DNA from: UBA11051 sp964390495
GTDB taxonomy: Bacteria > Armatimonadota > Zipacnadia > Zipacnadales > UBA11051
DNA length: 64,000 bases
Direction: 5' to 3'
Assembly (NCBI GenBank): GCA_964390495.1
Contig: CAYMIN010000013.1
Location: forward strand, 38,688 to 102,687
How positions within the stretch are numbered: the stretch's first letter is position 1; the number at the start of each line of letters is the position of its first letter. The position numbers were made by a program, and so were the translations under genes. Below, piece after piece: positions 52,683 to 63,933 of this stretch. Below the pieces are notes generated by a model. It was not told the origin of the DNA. It saw only the letters and a list, made by a program, of their open reading frames with translations, and did no database searches.

Positions 52683-53963
52683 TCAGACGGCTTCGCGGCG
52701 GCTCAGTTTAGCGCGCCAAGCCCGGCTGCTCCAGGCCACCACCTGTACCAGGACCACTAGGAATATGACCGTTGCCACCGCCAGATAAGGCGCGTGGAGG
52801 TTGAGGCAACGCGTCGCCACCTCGCCGCTGATAAGCCCGCCGGCCAGCGAGCCCAAGCCCAGCGTCGCCTCGTGAAATCCGGTGCGCCTGCTGCAGTTGG
52901 CCAGAGGGCCGGTAATACTATAGAACAGACTGCTGACATAAGTCACTCCCGCCGCCGTCCCCGATATCGCAAAGCAGATGCAAAAGGCTGCCGCCGAATT
53001 GGCGTAAAGACCGGCCAAGAGCATCCCCAGCAGTGAAAGGATTTCCGCCATGATCAGGGGCCAGATCTTGAACTGCCAGCGCTGGGTGGTGCGGGCCAAG
53101 AAGAAGGCGGCCATCAGCGCGGCCCAATAGCAGAATATCACGATGCCGACCAGTTGGTGGCCCAGGGCCAACTCCGGGCTCAAGCCCAGCTTGGGGAACA
53201 TCGTCTGGATAGTGGCGCCAGCAAACCAACTGGAGAAGTTGCCCGCCCAGGCCAGCTTCATGAAAAGCGGCCACCAGGTATGTTCGTCGGTGGTCGCCGC
53301 CTCGTCAACGCCACTTTGTTGCTGCTGGCGCAGACCGGGTCCGCCGCCCGGCGTCAGCAGCAGCACCACTATTGTCACGGCCGCGATACCCGCGCCTAGG
53401 ATGAATGGCAGAGCGGGGAAATCGTCGCGCCAAATATAGCCGGCAACCAGCGGGCCGATCAACAGTCCGGTGGACCACGAGACATTGAAGAGCCCGAGAT
53501 TCCTGTTGAGGGCCCGGCGTCCGCTGGCGGTGCGCTCGGCCAGCCACGCCTGGACCGCCGGCCAGACCATGCCGAGAGCGGCTCCGCCGAACGGCGCGAT
53601 CACCAGCAGCCAGTAGGGGTCGGGGGCTATGGTATAAAGCAGCCAGATCACTGCCACGCTGAATACGCCGATTATGGCGCTGAGCTTGCGCCCGATGCGG
53701 TCGGCCATCCCGCCGCCCAACATGCACACGACCGCGTATCCGCCGCTGCCGAAAGCCCCCAGCATCCCCAGCACGCGCGGAATCGCACCCATGCCGATAG
53801 CCAGAAACTGCAGCGCAAGCCCCATACAGGCGACCGCCAGGTCCATCAGAAAGGCGCTCGCGAAGATGCCATACGGCTTGGTAAGAGCGCCGGTCGAGCC
53901 GGACACTGCCGGGGCGACCGCTGAGGCCTCGCAGCCGCCGGTTCCTTGTGTGCTGCAGTTCAT
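52683..53963 (-). CDS. Major facilitator superfamily transporter
   Basis: 426 residues with about 12 membrane segments. The MFS loop 2-3 motif is seen as GGGMADRIGRKLSAIIGVFS, and a related 'FFLARTTQRWQFKI' occurs in the second half. The central cytoplasmic loop (TPGGGPGLRQQQQSGVDEAA) is Gln-rich. The ATG shares a base with the stop of the YprB-like gene (TGATG), so translation is coupled. Substrate not recognisable. It is the last gene of the threonine-catabolism operon. Confidence 0.9.
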   Translation of the reverse strand: MNCSTQGTGGCEASAVAPAVSGSTGALTKPYGIFASAFLMDLAVACMGLALQFLAIGMGAIPRVLGMLGAFGSGGYAVVCMLGGGMADRIGRKLSAIIGVFSVAVIWLLYTIAPDPYWLLVIAPFGGAALGMVWPAVQAWLAERTASGRRALNRNLGLFNVSWSTGLLIGPLVAGYIWRDDFPALPFILGAGIAAVTIVVLLLTPGGGPGLRQQQQSGVDEAATTDEHTWWPLFMKLAWAGNFSSWFAGATIQTMFPKLGLSPELALGHQLVGIVIFCYWAALMAAFFLARTTQRWQFKIWPLIMAEILSLLGMLLAGLYANSAAAFCICFAISGTAAGVTYVSSLFYSITGPLANCSRRTGFHEATLGLGSLAGGLISGEVATRCLNLHAPYLAVATVIFLVVLVQVVAWSSRAWRAKLSRREAV

Positions 53964-54757
53964 CAGACCGCTTCCTCAATCAGTTGCGCCGAGAGCCTGG
54001 TGTAGGCGTAATCCATCAGCGACTGCAGATTCTCCACATCGGCGGTGTTATACTCCACCAGCCGCACCAGACTCTCCTCCTTACCGGCCAGATACTCGTA
54101 CCACAATCGCACCGCATCATCGCCGGCTAGCCCCTCAATATCCTCGCCTCGAGCGATGCCCAGAGACCGTTCGATGCTCTTGAGGCCACCGTGCAGGCCG
54201 AGACGCCCCAGCGCATAGCGCAGATCGCAATGCAAATGGTCCCAGGCCACTTGGGGAAACGCCCGCCGCAGATAGGGCAGATCAAAGGTGAGACCGTTGA
54301 AGGTGACCAGCATATTGAAGTGGCTGATATGCTCGGCGAACTCGGCCAGATTGTCACCGGCGACGTAGGTGGCGGTGCGGGCGCCGTCATAGATGCCGAT
54401 GACGGTGATCTGCGCCCCCGGCCCCATGCCGGTGGTCTCGATGTCGAGGTAGGCGGTGCGGTTGTGGAAGCTGGAGTAGGCACGCCAGTGCTCGGCGCTG
54501 GGCAGAGTAGCGGCAAAGTAGGCATGATCGCCGGCCTCGAGACTGCGTAGCGAACTCCCCAGATGACTGCAGACCTCGTACCAGCGGCGGCGGGAAAAGC
54601 CCGGCACCCGGTCAGTATGCGACAGGGCCTTGTGCCAGTCGGTGAGGCCGCAGGACCAGAGGCGCCGCTCGGTCTTGGAGCCGATCTTGGGGATGTGTAG
54701 GAAGGTTTTGGTCAGCACTGGCTGGGCCTCTGCCGCGTGCTCCGCACAATCAGCCAC
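53963..54757 (-). CDS. YprB-like ribonuclease H-fold 3'-5' exonuclease-type protein
   Basis: 264 residues from a GTG; a downstream GTG at about residue 14 is also possible. Residues ~15-90 hold 'FLHIPKIGSKTERRLWSCGL', as at the N-terminus of YprB proteins. Residues ~97-250 form the RNase H-like exonuclease: YLDIETTGMGPG (D-x-E), 'MLVTFNGLTFDLPYLRRAFP' and 'YNTADVENLQSLMDYAY' (last Asp). DEDD residues are all present. Its nucleic acid substrate is unknown. It begins 13 bases after kbl. Confidence 0.85.
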   Translation of the reverse strand: MADCAEHAAEAQPVLTKTFLHIPKIGSKTERRLWSCGLTDWHKALSHTDRVPGFSRRRWYEVCSHLGSSLRSLEAGDHAYFAATLPSAEHWRAYSSFHNRTAYLDIETTGMGPGAQITVIGIYDGARTATYVAGDNLAEFAEHISHFNMLVTFNGLTFDLPYLRRAFPQVAWDHLHCDLRYALGRLGLHGGLKSIERSLGIARGEDIEGLAGDDAVRLWYEYLAGKEESLVRLVEYNTADVENLQSLMDYAYTRLSAQLIEEAV

Positions 54758-54769
54758 GCCCTTGACATT

Positions 54770-55954
<1,185 letters not shown>

Positions 55955-55997
55955 TGCTCATCTCCTCCGAAGTGTTGTATCGCGGCGCTAGCCTGCC

Positions 55998-57167
55998 TCA
56001 CCATTTGGTTATGATTTTGGGGTGCGACAGAAGCCTCTGCTCGAAGTCGTCCACCTGGTAGTCATCTATGTCCACGATGGTGCCCTCGCCGCGATTGAGA
56101 ATCACCTCGTAAATCTGCTCCTGTATGTCATTGTGCTTAGATTCGAGCAGATTGTTGGCAATATCCCAGGTGCGGAAGATCTGGCGGCCGATGACGCTGT
56201 GGAGGCTGACGCCGCGGACGATCATACCGTGGAAGTCCTCGATGGTAGCGTCACCATCTTTGAGGCCGAACAGGACCACCTCACCGCCGCGCCGGACCGA
56301 CTGGACGGCGTTGTTGACTGAGGAGTTGTGGCCGGCCATTTCCAGCGCCACATCCACGCCGTTGCCGCCGATGCCGAAGTCGCGGACCTGCTCGACCACC
56401 GCGGGGTCGCTTTGCCAGACGCCTTTAGCGGTCCGCTCGAAGCGCACCATGCTATCCACACCGAGCCGCTCGGCGAGGCGGGCGTTGCGCTCGCTAGGCT
56501 GGACCCCGATGATCTTCGAGGCGCCGAGGGCTCTGGCGATGAGAATCGCGAACAGACCGATGGTGCCGCAGCCGAATACTGCCAGGCTCTTGCCGCGCAG
56601 ATCAACTTTCGTGCATACGTGCACCGCGTTGCCGAAGGGGTCCTGGAGGCAGGCTATTTCCGGCCTGATTCTGTCGGTGTCGGTGCGCCACAGCACCCAT
56701 GCCGGCAGCTTGACATAGTCGGCGAAGCAGCCGTCGCGGCCGATGCCGGTAATCTGCTCGTTGGTGCAGACATGGCTCTCACCGATCAGGCACTGGCGGC
56801 ACTTTCCGCAGATGGTGTGCGAATCGGCGGAAACGGTGTCGCCGGGCTGCCAGCCGTAGTGGGCGCGAGCGATGCCGCCGACCTCGACGATTTCTCCGAG
56901 CAGCTCGTGGCCGGTAATCCTCTGGGTCTTGTTCTCCGCCTCCAGCGAACTGTGAATCAGCTCCTTGAAGGAATCGCGGAACCAGATACCGCGGTCGGAG
57001 CCGCACACGCCGCAATAGATGACCTTGATGATGACCATTTCCGCGTCGAGCGGCTGGGCCTTTGCGTCCAGCACCGGCCTGTCCACCTGGACTTTGCGCA
57101 AGCCCCGACTTTCCTCCCAGATATCTTGCGACTTGTCGAAGACCAGCGCGCGCATCTGCTCTGGCAT
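55998..57167 (-). CDS. tdh: Zinc-dependent dehydrogenase, probably L-threonine 3-dehydrogenase
   Basis: 389 residues from the ATG at 57167. Medium-chain dehydrogenase: catalytic zinc ligands in VIYCGVCGSDRGIW and 'RITGHELLGEIVEV', structural-zinc Cys in CGKCRQCLIGESHVC, and the NAD-binding 'LAVFGCGTIGLFAILIARAL'. 'DVALEMAGHNSSVNNAVQSV' and 'VSLHSVIGRQIFRTWDIANN' closely follow threonine dehydrogenase (GRxxFxTW). Placement directly before kbl supports the call. Oxidises threonine to 2-amino-3-ketobutyrate. It is longer than the ~341-residue E. coli enzyme, mostly at the N-terminus. Confidence 0.88.
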   Translation of the reverse strand: MPEQMRALVFDKSQDIWEESRGLRKVQVDRPVLDAKAQPLDAEMVIIKVIYCGVCGSDRGIWFRDSFKELIHSSLEAENKTQRITGHELLGEIVEVGGIARAHYGWQPGDTVSADSHTICGKCRQCLIGESHVCTNEQITGIGRDGCFADYVKLPAWVLWRTDTDRIRPEIACLQDPFGNAVHVCTKVDLRGKSLAVFGCGTIGLFAILIARALGASKIIGVQPSERNARLAERLGVDSMVRFERTAKGVWQSDPAVVEQVRDFGIGGNGVDVALEMAGHNSSVNNAVQSVRRGGEVVLFGLKDGDATIEDFHGMIVRGVSLHSVIGRQIFRTWDIANNLLESKHNDIQEQIYEVILNRGEGTIVDIDDYQVDDFEQRLLSHPKIITKW

Positions 57168-57240
57168 CAAGGGATGCCCCTTTTCCTTATGTTTGCTTGG
57201 GGATGGACGGAAGGATTCCGTTTAGTACTGCCGGTTCGTG

Positions 57241-58266
57241 CTAGGCGAGGATTTCCCTCAGGGCCGCGCATACCGTCTCGGCGTCGCGGTCGCTGATGTC
57301 CAGATGGGTAACGAATCGGATCATGTGTTGATCGCGAGCCGCTGCCCTGACTTCATACTCGGCGAGGCGCTCGCATAGCTGCGAAGCGTTGATGTCCTCG
57401 CGGTTGACTGCGAAATAGACCATGTTGGTCTGGACGCTAGCGAGGTCGAGGTCAATGCCAGAGAGCCCTGCCAGGGTTTCGGCGATCTGGCGGGCGCGGC
57501 GGTGGTCATCGGGCAGCTTGGGTACATTGTGCTCGAGGGCCCAGATGGCGGCTGCGGCCAGGACGCCGACCTGCCTCATGCCGCCGCCGAATAGCTTGCG
57601 GGCCTGGCGCGTCTTGGCGATGAACTCAGCCGAGCCGCAGACGATCGCGCCCGCCGGCGCTCCCAGACTCTTGGAGAAGCACAGCGTCAGGGTGTCAACC
57701 GGCTCGGCGAGCTCGGCAACCGTAACCCCGAGGGCCGCCGCGGCGTTGCAGATGCGGGCCGCGTCCACATGCACGGGCACGCCCTGCTCATGAGCCAGCT
57801 CCGCCACAGCCGCCATCTGCTTCGCCGTCAGGGCCGTACCCCCGCAGGCGTTGTGAGTGTTTTCGAGAGTTACCACCCCGGTGCGCTGGCGATGTAAGCC
57901 ACCTGAGCTGAGGGTATCGGCCAGCATCTCCAGGTCCAGCATCCCATAGGGCCCGGGCAAGGGCCTGACCAGAGCGCCGCAGACCGCCGCTATGCCGCCG
58001 CGCTCGTGATGATAGCAGTGGGCCAGCTCGTGGCAAATCAGCTCCTCCCCGGGCTGGATCAGGGAATAGACGCTGACGAGGTTGCCCTGGGTGCCTGAGG
58101 TTACGAAGAGAGCGGCCTGCTTGCCGGTAAGTTCGGCGCAGCGGGCCTGCAAGGCATTGGCAGTCGGGTCCTCTTCGGACACGTCATCGCCGAGCTCGGC
58201 AGTGACCATCGCCTCCAACATCTGCGGGCCGGGGAGGGTCTTGACATCGCTGCGTAGGTCAATCAT
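57241..58266 (-). CDS. ltaE: Low-specificity L-threonine aldolase
   Basis: 341 residues from the ATG at 58266 (MIDLRSDVKTLPGPQMLEAM); in-frame codons further upstream do not belong to the family. PLP enzyme that splits threonine into glycine and acetaldehyde. Seen: 'GDDVSEEDPTANALQARCAE', 'ALFVTSGTQGNLVSVYSLIQ', 'LENTHNACGG', 'VHVDAARICNAAAALGV', and the PLP Lys in 'LCFSKSLGAPAGAIVCG'. 'RKLFGGGMRQVGVLAAAAIW' completes the signature. It lies 73 bases upstream of tdh, so the operon encodes both threonine-to-glycine routes. Confidence 0.93.
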   Translation of the reverse strand: MIDLRSDVKTLPGPQMLEAMVTAELGDDVSEEDPTANALQARCAELTGKQAALFVTSGTQGNLVSVYSLIQPGEELICHELAHCYHHERGGIAAVCGALVRPLPGPYGMLDLEMLADTLSSGGLHRQRTGVVTLENTHNACGGTALTAKQMAAVAELAHEQGVPVHVDAARICNAAAALGVTVAELAEPVDTLTLCFSKSLGAPAGAIVCGSAEFIAKTRQARKLFGGGMRQVGVLAAAAIWALEHNVPKLPDDHRRARQIAETLAGLSGIDLDLASVQTNMVYFAVNREDINASQLCERLAEYEVRAAARDQHMIRFVTHLDISDRDAETVCAALREILA

Positions 58267-58358
58267 GGCGCTTGTCTCCGTAGTAGTGCGCACGCATGAA
58301 TATAAACCGCGGCGATATCGCACCGCGGCTGTGAATGCCTAGGGTCTATGTCCCCGGT

Positions 58359-59102
58359 TCAGATGCGTTTGGGTCTGCTGCGGATGCGGTGCAGTACCAC
58401 GCTGCCGCCTCGGTAGATCACAAACAGCGCTAGGTATAACACGATCGCCAGATAGCCCCAGCGCAGCTTGCGGGAGGTGACCGTGACTGTGTGCTCGGAA
58501 GCGCTGGCATCGAGGACCAAGCTGGCGTGGCTGCCGGAGATGCTGCCCTCGCGGGCGACTGCGCCGCTGATAAGCGCCCTGGAAGTCGCGCCCGTGACCG
58601 TGCCGGGCATTATGACGTGATACAACAGATAGTGCCCGCCGGCCTTCGCCTCCGCGGGGTTGGCCTCACTGTGGTATTTGAGCTTGACCTGCTCGGCCCA
58701 GGCATAGGTGGTGTAGATGGCAAGTGGGTTCTGGAATACGTCAACAATCTCCGGTACGGCACCGCCGGCGGCGCGGTCCATGCGTCCGGTAATGAAGTTG
58801 CGGGTTATGGTGGTGGTGGACTTGGTGATGCTATCGTGCCGCCAGCGTTTCTGCCAGGTCCCGCCGGCCTCGACATCGCGCGTCCACTTGTCAAGCGGCT
58901 TGCGGAAGATGTTGGTGTCGGCTTCCGCGCTCACCTGCCGCAGACCCGTACCATCCGGGTAAAGCTGGGTGGTCACAACTACCTTCTCGCTGTTGAGGAT
59001 CAGCGCGAAGGGTACTGTGAGCATGAAGCAGACCAGCGGTCTGACGGCATATCGTGGTCTCTGGTGAACCGCTCGGCTCAGCAACTCATTCCTCGCTTTC
59101 AC
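58359..59102 (-). CDS. Hypothetical membrane-anchored protein
   Basis: 247 residues. An N-terminal hydrophobic segment (PLVCFMLTVPFALILN) and a C-terminal one (GYLAIVLYLALFVIYRGGSV) flank an extracytoplasmic domain of about 150 residues. That domain has stretches such as VVVTTQLYPDGTGLRQVSAE and 'LLYHVIMPGTVTGATS', the latter like proteins with a beta-rich domain next to the membrane. Ends in a basic tail (HRIRSRPKRI). Not recognised. Overlaps the end of the upstream LapA-like gene by 17 bases. Confidence 0.65.
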   Translation of the reverse strand: MKARNELLSRAVHQRPRYAVRPLVCFMLTVPFALILNSEKVVVTTQLYPDGTGLRQVSAEADTNIFRKPLDKWTRDVEAGGTWQKRWRHDSITKSTTTITRNFITGRMDRAAGGAVPEIVDVFQNPLAIYTTYAWAEQVKLKYHSEANPAEAKAGGHYLLYHVIMPGTVTGATSRALISGAVAREGSISGSHASLVLDASASEHTVTVTSRKLRWGYLAIVLYLALFVIYRGGSVVLHRIRSRPKRI

Positions 59103-59481
59103 TTTCCTGCTCGCGATGGGGGGACCGCGAGAGCCATCCGGCCAGGAAGCCGATGGCCAAGAGAACGACTATGGACAAGGCCCGGGGCGCTTCAATCCAG
59201 CAGCCAAAGAGGTAGAACCTCATCGGCACCCAGTTGCTCAGCAGGAAAACCGCGACGATCAGCACGCCCAAAAGCCAGGCGAATAGGCGCAGATTCCATG
59301 TCGGCAGCTTGATATTGGCGAAGGGTGCGCAGCAGGCCTGCCAGGCCCTGGTGAGGAATCCGGGCTTCACCGACGGCGCAACACACGGCTGCTGCTTGTC
59401 CTCAGTGGCATCGGTCCCGGTACCCGGCGTATCCGGCTGGACCCGCTTGTCTTCAGCCTCCGGATTCGAGTCTGTTTTCAT
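59086..59481 (-). CDS. LapA/DUF1049-like small membrane protein
   Basis: 131 residues from the ATG at 59481, which has AAGGAGG upstream. The N-terminal half is hydrophilic and rich in Pro, Glu and Asp. Two hydrophobic helices follow (LFAWLLGVLIVAVFLLSN; LSIVVLLAIGFLAGWLSRS), with 'WVPMRFYLFGCWIEAPRALS' between them, the layout of LapA/DUF1049 domains. The acidic end is REQESESEE. It is the first gene after a consensus promoter and leads the operon to ltaE, tdh and kbl. The family call is tentative. Confidence 0.6.
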   Translation of the reverse strand: MKTDSNPEAEDKRVQPDTPGTGTDATEDKQQPCVAPSVKPGFLTRAWQACCAPFANIKLPTWNLRLFAWLLGVLIVAVFLLSNWVPMRFYLFGCWIEAPRALSIVVLLAIGFLAGWLSRSPHREQESESEE

Positions 59482-59552
59482 GCGGCTGGGTCCTCCTTGT
59501 CCACAACTGCTGCCGTCGCATACTAGCCCGCACGGCACACGGATTATCTATG

Positions 59553-59582
59553 ATTATAGGGGTGTGCAGAATTGGGTGTCAA
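59553..59582 (-). promoter_or_regulatory. Consensus sigma70 promoter of the threonine-catabolism operon
   Basis: TTGACA (59582-59577), 18-base spacer, TATAAT (59558-59553) on the minus strand; both boxes match consensus exactly. Leader of about 65 bases to the ATG at 59481. Confidence 0.85.
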
Positions 59583-59649
59583 GGGGCCGGCGGCCGGGGA
59601 GTGCCTGTACGGGTCGTGGCTAGATGGGCAAGCGGCCGGCGACTAACGG

Positions 59650-59677
59650 CCTCGGGCTCAAAAGCCCACCCCACGCG
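59650..59677. repeat. Dispersed repeat copy, reverse orientation
   Basis: Reverse strand reads CGCGTGGGGTGGGCTTTTGA followed by GCCCGAGG, a degenerate member of the CGTGGGTCGGGCTT family, between clpX and the promoter at 59553. Confidence 0.6.
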
Positions 59678-59694
59678 TTTGTGAGTTATCGGGC

Positions 59695-60972
<1,278 letters not shown>

Positions 60973-61016
60973 AGCAATTCGCCTCAGTAGGGTTCTACAT
61001 ACGGTGCTGTCGACGC

Positions 61017-61616
61017 TTAATCGCCTTCAGTGCTGGGCTGCTTTTCGGGTATCACGTCAATCAAGCCGTACTCTTTGGCCGAGGCCGCAGTCATGTAGAA
61101 GTCGCGCTCGGTATCACGCTCGATGGTGGCAAAGTCCTGTCCGGTGTGACTGGCCAGGATTTCGTTGAGGATTCTGCGGGTATTGATGATCTCCTCGGCC
61201 TGGATCGCGACATCGGTGGCCTGGCCGGAAATGCCGTAGGACCAAGGTTGGTGGATCATCATCTTGGCGTGAGGCAGGGCGTGGCGATGTCCGGGCTCGC
61301 CTGCCGCCAGCAGGATAGCCGACATGCTGCCGGCAATGCCCACGCACCAAGTGTGCACATCCGGCGTGATGTACTGCATCGTGTCATATACCGCCAGGCC
61401 GGCGGTGACCGAGCCGCCCGGCGAATTGATGTACATGGAAATCGGCTCGGTGGTGTCCTCGCCCTGCAAAAACAGCAGTTGCGCGATTACCATACTCGAA
61501 AGCGTATCATCAATCGGTATGCCGACGAAGACAATGCGCTCGCGCAAGAGCCGGCTGAAGATGTCATAGAGCCGCTCCCCGCGAGGTGTCTGCTCGATTA
61601 CATTGGGTACGTACAT
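61017..61616 (-). CDS. clpP: ATP-dependent Clp protease proteolytic subunit
   Basis: 199 residues; AGGAGATGATTAGGA precedes the ATG. Serine protease of the ClpXP complex. Catalytic triad Ser97 (GIAGSMSAILL), His122 (MMIHQPWSYG) and Asp172 (IERDTERDFYM). The handle helix region 'GQATDVAIQAEEIINTRRIL' and 'MYINSPGGSVTAGLAVYDTM' are standard. The normal 'AAS(M)' around the Ser reads AGSM. Length typical; no long propeptide. Confidence 0.96.
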   Translation of the reverse strand: MYVPNVIEQTPRGERLYDIFSRLLRERIVFVGIPIDDTLSSMVIAQLLFLQGEDTTEPISMYINSPGGSVTAGLAVYDTMQYITPDVHTWCVGIAGSMSAILLAAGEPGHRHALPHAKMMIHQPWSYGISGQATDVAIQAEEIINTRRILNEILASHTGQDFATIERDTERDFYMTAASAKEYGLIDVIPEKQPSTEGD

Positions 61617-61650
61617 TCCTAATCATCTCCTGGTGCCATTGGCGAGCCGC

Positions 61651-63174
61651 TCATTGCTCGGTATCTTCAGCGGGCTGGGTGCTGTCGGTTTGCTCAGCCT
61701 CTGTCTCCGGCTGCGGCTCGGCCTCAGCTTGCCGCTGGTCGGCTGCAGCGTCCGGTTGGGTTTCCTGGTCCTGGGCGGCTTCTGAGGCCTCCGCCTCGGC
61801 TTCCCTGGCGGCGGCTTGTTGTTCGAGTTTTTCGCGCTCTCGTTTCTTTACCTCTTCGTAGTCCTCGCGCGCCACCTCTTCAATCTCACTACTGTCAACG
61901 ATGAAGTTGATTACCTTGCTGCGGATCGCGCGTTCACGAAGCTGCTCCTCAAGCCCCTCCTGCACCTGGAGGGACTGCTGGATGAAATCTGCATCCACAC
62001 CGGCAGAATCGGCGAAGCGGGCGACTTCGGCCGCGAACTCCTCCTCATCGAGTTCCAGTTCCTCAAGTCGTCGGATTTCGTCAAGGACGAAATGCAGCTT
62101 CAGCGAGGCCTCGGCGCGCACTCTCTCGTTGGCCCGGATCTCATCTTCCTCAATCTGCGCGATCTCGGCGAAGGCCTCCAGAGACAGCCCGTCACGCTCG
62201 AGCTGAGCCTGCAAATTCTCGAAGCTCTCCGCCGCCGCCGCTTCCACCAGGCTTTCCGGCAGGTCAATGTCGGTGTCCGCAAGTATGGCGGCCAGAGCGT
62301 TGTTCTCGGCCTCCTCGCGGGCGTCTTGGTCGAATTTGTCAGCTAGCTGCTTGGTGAGAGCCTCGGTGAGCTCGGCGAGGGTCTTGAAATCGCCCTGGGT
62401 TGCGGCGAACTCGTCATCGAGTTGCGGCAGCTTCCGCTCCATGATCTGGTCTATCGTCGCTGAGAGCGTCGTCTGCTTGCCGGCCAGTTGCGCGTCCTCA
62501 TGGTCCTCGGGATACTGGTATTCCACGCTGACGGTATCGCCGACGCGCTTGTCAATCATCTCCTGGTCTATCGGCGGTGTATAACGGCCGCTGCCGACCA
62601 CGAACTCCTGCTCGCCCTGATTCAGCGGCTCCTCGGCACCCTCGGCCGTTGCCGTCAAGGTGGCAGTGACCAGGTCACCTGCAGCGACCTGCTCGCGGTC
62701 AGTCTCGACCGCCTCGGCCTCGGCCTCGCGGAGCCCTTCCAGGGCCGCCTCTATATCCTTTTCGGTCACTTCCACCGCCGGCTTGAAGATATGCAGGCCC
62801 TTGTACTGCTGGATTGTGGGCCGCGGGCGCACCGTCAGGGTGACGCTGAACTCGACGGGCTTATTCTCGGCGAGACCCACATCCTCGAGGTCGGGGAAGC
62901 TGGGGTCGCCGAGCGGCTCCAAGGCCTCATCCTCGACGATGGTTGGATAGTGCTCTTCAATCAGGCGCACCCATGCCAGCTCGCGGAGCATGTCCTCCTC
63001 ATAGCGGCGGCGGATTATCACCGGCGGCGCCTTGCCGGGACGGAAGCCGGGTATGCCTCCCTGATCCGACAATTCCTGAAAAACCTGGCCGTATGCTGTA
63101 TCCACATCTTCCGCCGAAGCCTGCAACTTCAGTTCGACACGACTGCCGGGAAGTTGTGTCTTATGGACCTGCAA
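61651..63174 (-). CDS. tig: Trigger factor (ribosome-associated chaperone and prolyl isomerase)
   Basis: About 507 residues from a TTG at 63174 with AGGAG seven bases upstream, which gives the usual family start (QVHKTQLPGSRVELKLQASA); an ATG at 63192 lacks a good site. The ribosome-binding loop is near 'GIPGFRPGKAPPVIIRRRYE'. A PPIase FKBP-like domain (VGDTVSVEYQYPEDHEDAQL) and a long helical C-domain follow. An acidic Ala/Glu/Gln tail of about 55 residues (EAEASEAAQDQETQPDAAAD) extends past the normal end. The tRNA cluster lies upstream on the same strand. Confidence 0.92.
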   Translation of the reverse strand: MQVHKTQLPGSRVELKLQASAEDVDTAYGQVFQELSDQGGIPGFRPGKAPPVIIRRRYEEDMLRELAWVRLIEEHYPTIVEDEALEPLGDPSFPDLEDVGLAENKPVEFSVTLTVRPRPTIQQYKGLHIFKPAVEVTEKDIEAALEGLREAEAEAVETDREQVAAGDLVTATLTATAEGAEEPLNQGEQEFVVGSGRYTPPIDQEMIDKRVGDTVSVEYQYPEDHEDAQLAGKQTTLSATIDQIMERKLPQLDDEFAATQGDFKTLAELTEALTKQLADKFDQDAREEAENNALAAILADTDIDLPESLVEAAAAESFENLQAQLERDGLSLEAFAEIAQIEEDEIRANERVRAEASLKLHFVLDEIRRLEELELDEEEFAAEVARFADSAGVDADFIQQSLQVQEGLEEQLRERAIRSKVINFIVDSSEIEEVAREDYEEVKKREREKLEQQAAAREAEAEASEAAQDQETQPDAAADQRQAEAEPQPETEAEQTDSTQPAEDTEQ

Positions 63175-63363
63175 GTGAATCGCTCCTGTCATCGCCACTG
63201 AATGGCGCGTCCCAGTTCCGCCTCAAGACACTGGCGCCGCCCGGATTGGCAGACGGCAGCGGGTATCTGCGGCTACCGTTGGGGGGCGTTTTGTGGGCAC
63301 TACCGATGTGAGACGGTCCGCCGCAGAACTAGTGCTGGTTGGGCGTGACCGGCTCGAGCTTGG

Positions 63364-63445
63364 TGGGCGCGGCGAGACTCGAACTCGCATGGGTTGCCCC
63401 ACATGATCCTAAATCATGCATGTATGCCAATTCCATCACGCGCCC
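63364..63445 (-). tRNA. tRNA-Leu (anticodon TAG)
   Basis: Class II tRNA with a variable arm; acceptor GGGCGCG/CGCGCCC, anticodon loop GATTTAGGATC, T arm GCGAGTTCGAGTCTCGC, discriminator A, and CCA encoded at 63361-63363. Confidence 0.93.
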
Positions 63446-63527
63446 ACCATCTCTGCCACATGACCAAGAGCTGCGCCAGGGCCAAGCTAGCGCAGCGCCT
63501 CGATACCAGCGCCCACTTCTCTGGTGG

Positions 63528-63600
<73 letters not shown>

Positions 63601-63633
63601 ACGCGATCGTCAGTTGACATTGGTTGTTGATGG

Positions 63634-63707
63634 CGCGCCTGGGAGGATTCGAACCCCCGACCCACGGATCCGAAGTCCGTTGCTCTTATCCACTGAGCTA
63701 CAGGCGC
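63634..63707 (-). tRNA. tRNA-Arg (anticodon TCG)
   Basis: Acceptor GCGCCTG/CAGGCGC, anticodon loop CTTCGGA, T arm GGGGGTTCGAATCCTCC, discriminator G, CCA encoded at 63631-63633. Confidence 0.92.
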
Positions 63708-63760
63708 ATAGCCACCTGCTGCAAGCTGCCAGCTTGCCTGGATGCGGCGGTAGAATCTGG

Positions 63761-63833
63761 GGTGGGCGAGGGGACTCGAACCCCCAGCCACTTGAGCCAC
63801 AGTCAAGTGCTCTACCCTTGAGCTACGCCCACC
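63761..63833 (-). tRNA. tRNA-His (anticodon GTG)
   Basis: Acceptor GTGGGCG/CGCCCAC with the extra G-1 (63833) facing discriminator C73, as needed for histidine identity; anticodon loop CTGTGGC; CCA encoded at 63758-63760. Confidence 0.94.
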
Positions 63834-63844
63834 ATATGCTGTGG

Positions 63845-63917
63845 CACGCCCGGCCCGATTCGAACGGGCGACCCGCGGCTTAGAAGGCCGCTGCTCTGTC
63901 CCCTGAGCTACGGGCGC
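63845..63917 (-). tRNA. tRNA-Arg (anticodon TCT)
   Basis: Acceptor GCGCCCG/CGGGCGT (one G-T pair), anticodon loop CTTCTAA, T arm GCCCGTTCGAATCGGGC, discriminator G, CCA encoded at 63842-63844. Confidence 0.93.
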
Positions 63918-63933
63918 TCAAATACAGTCTTGG

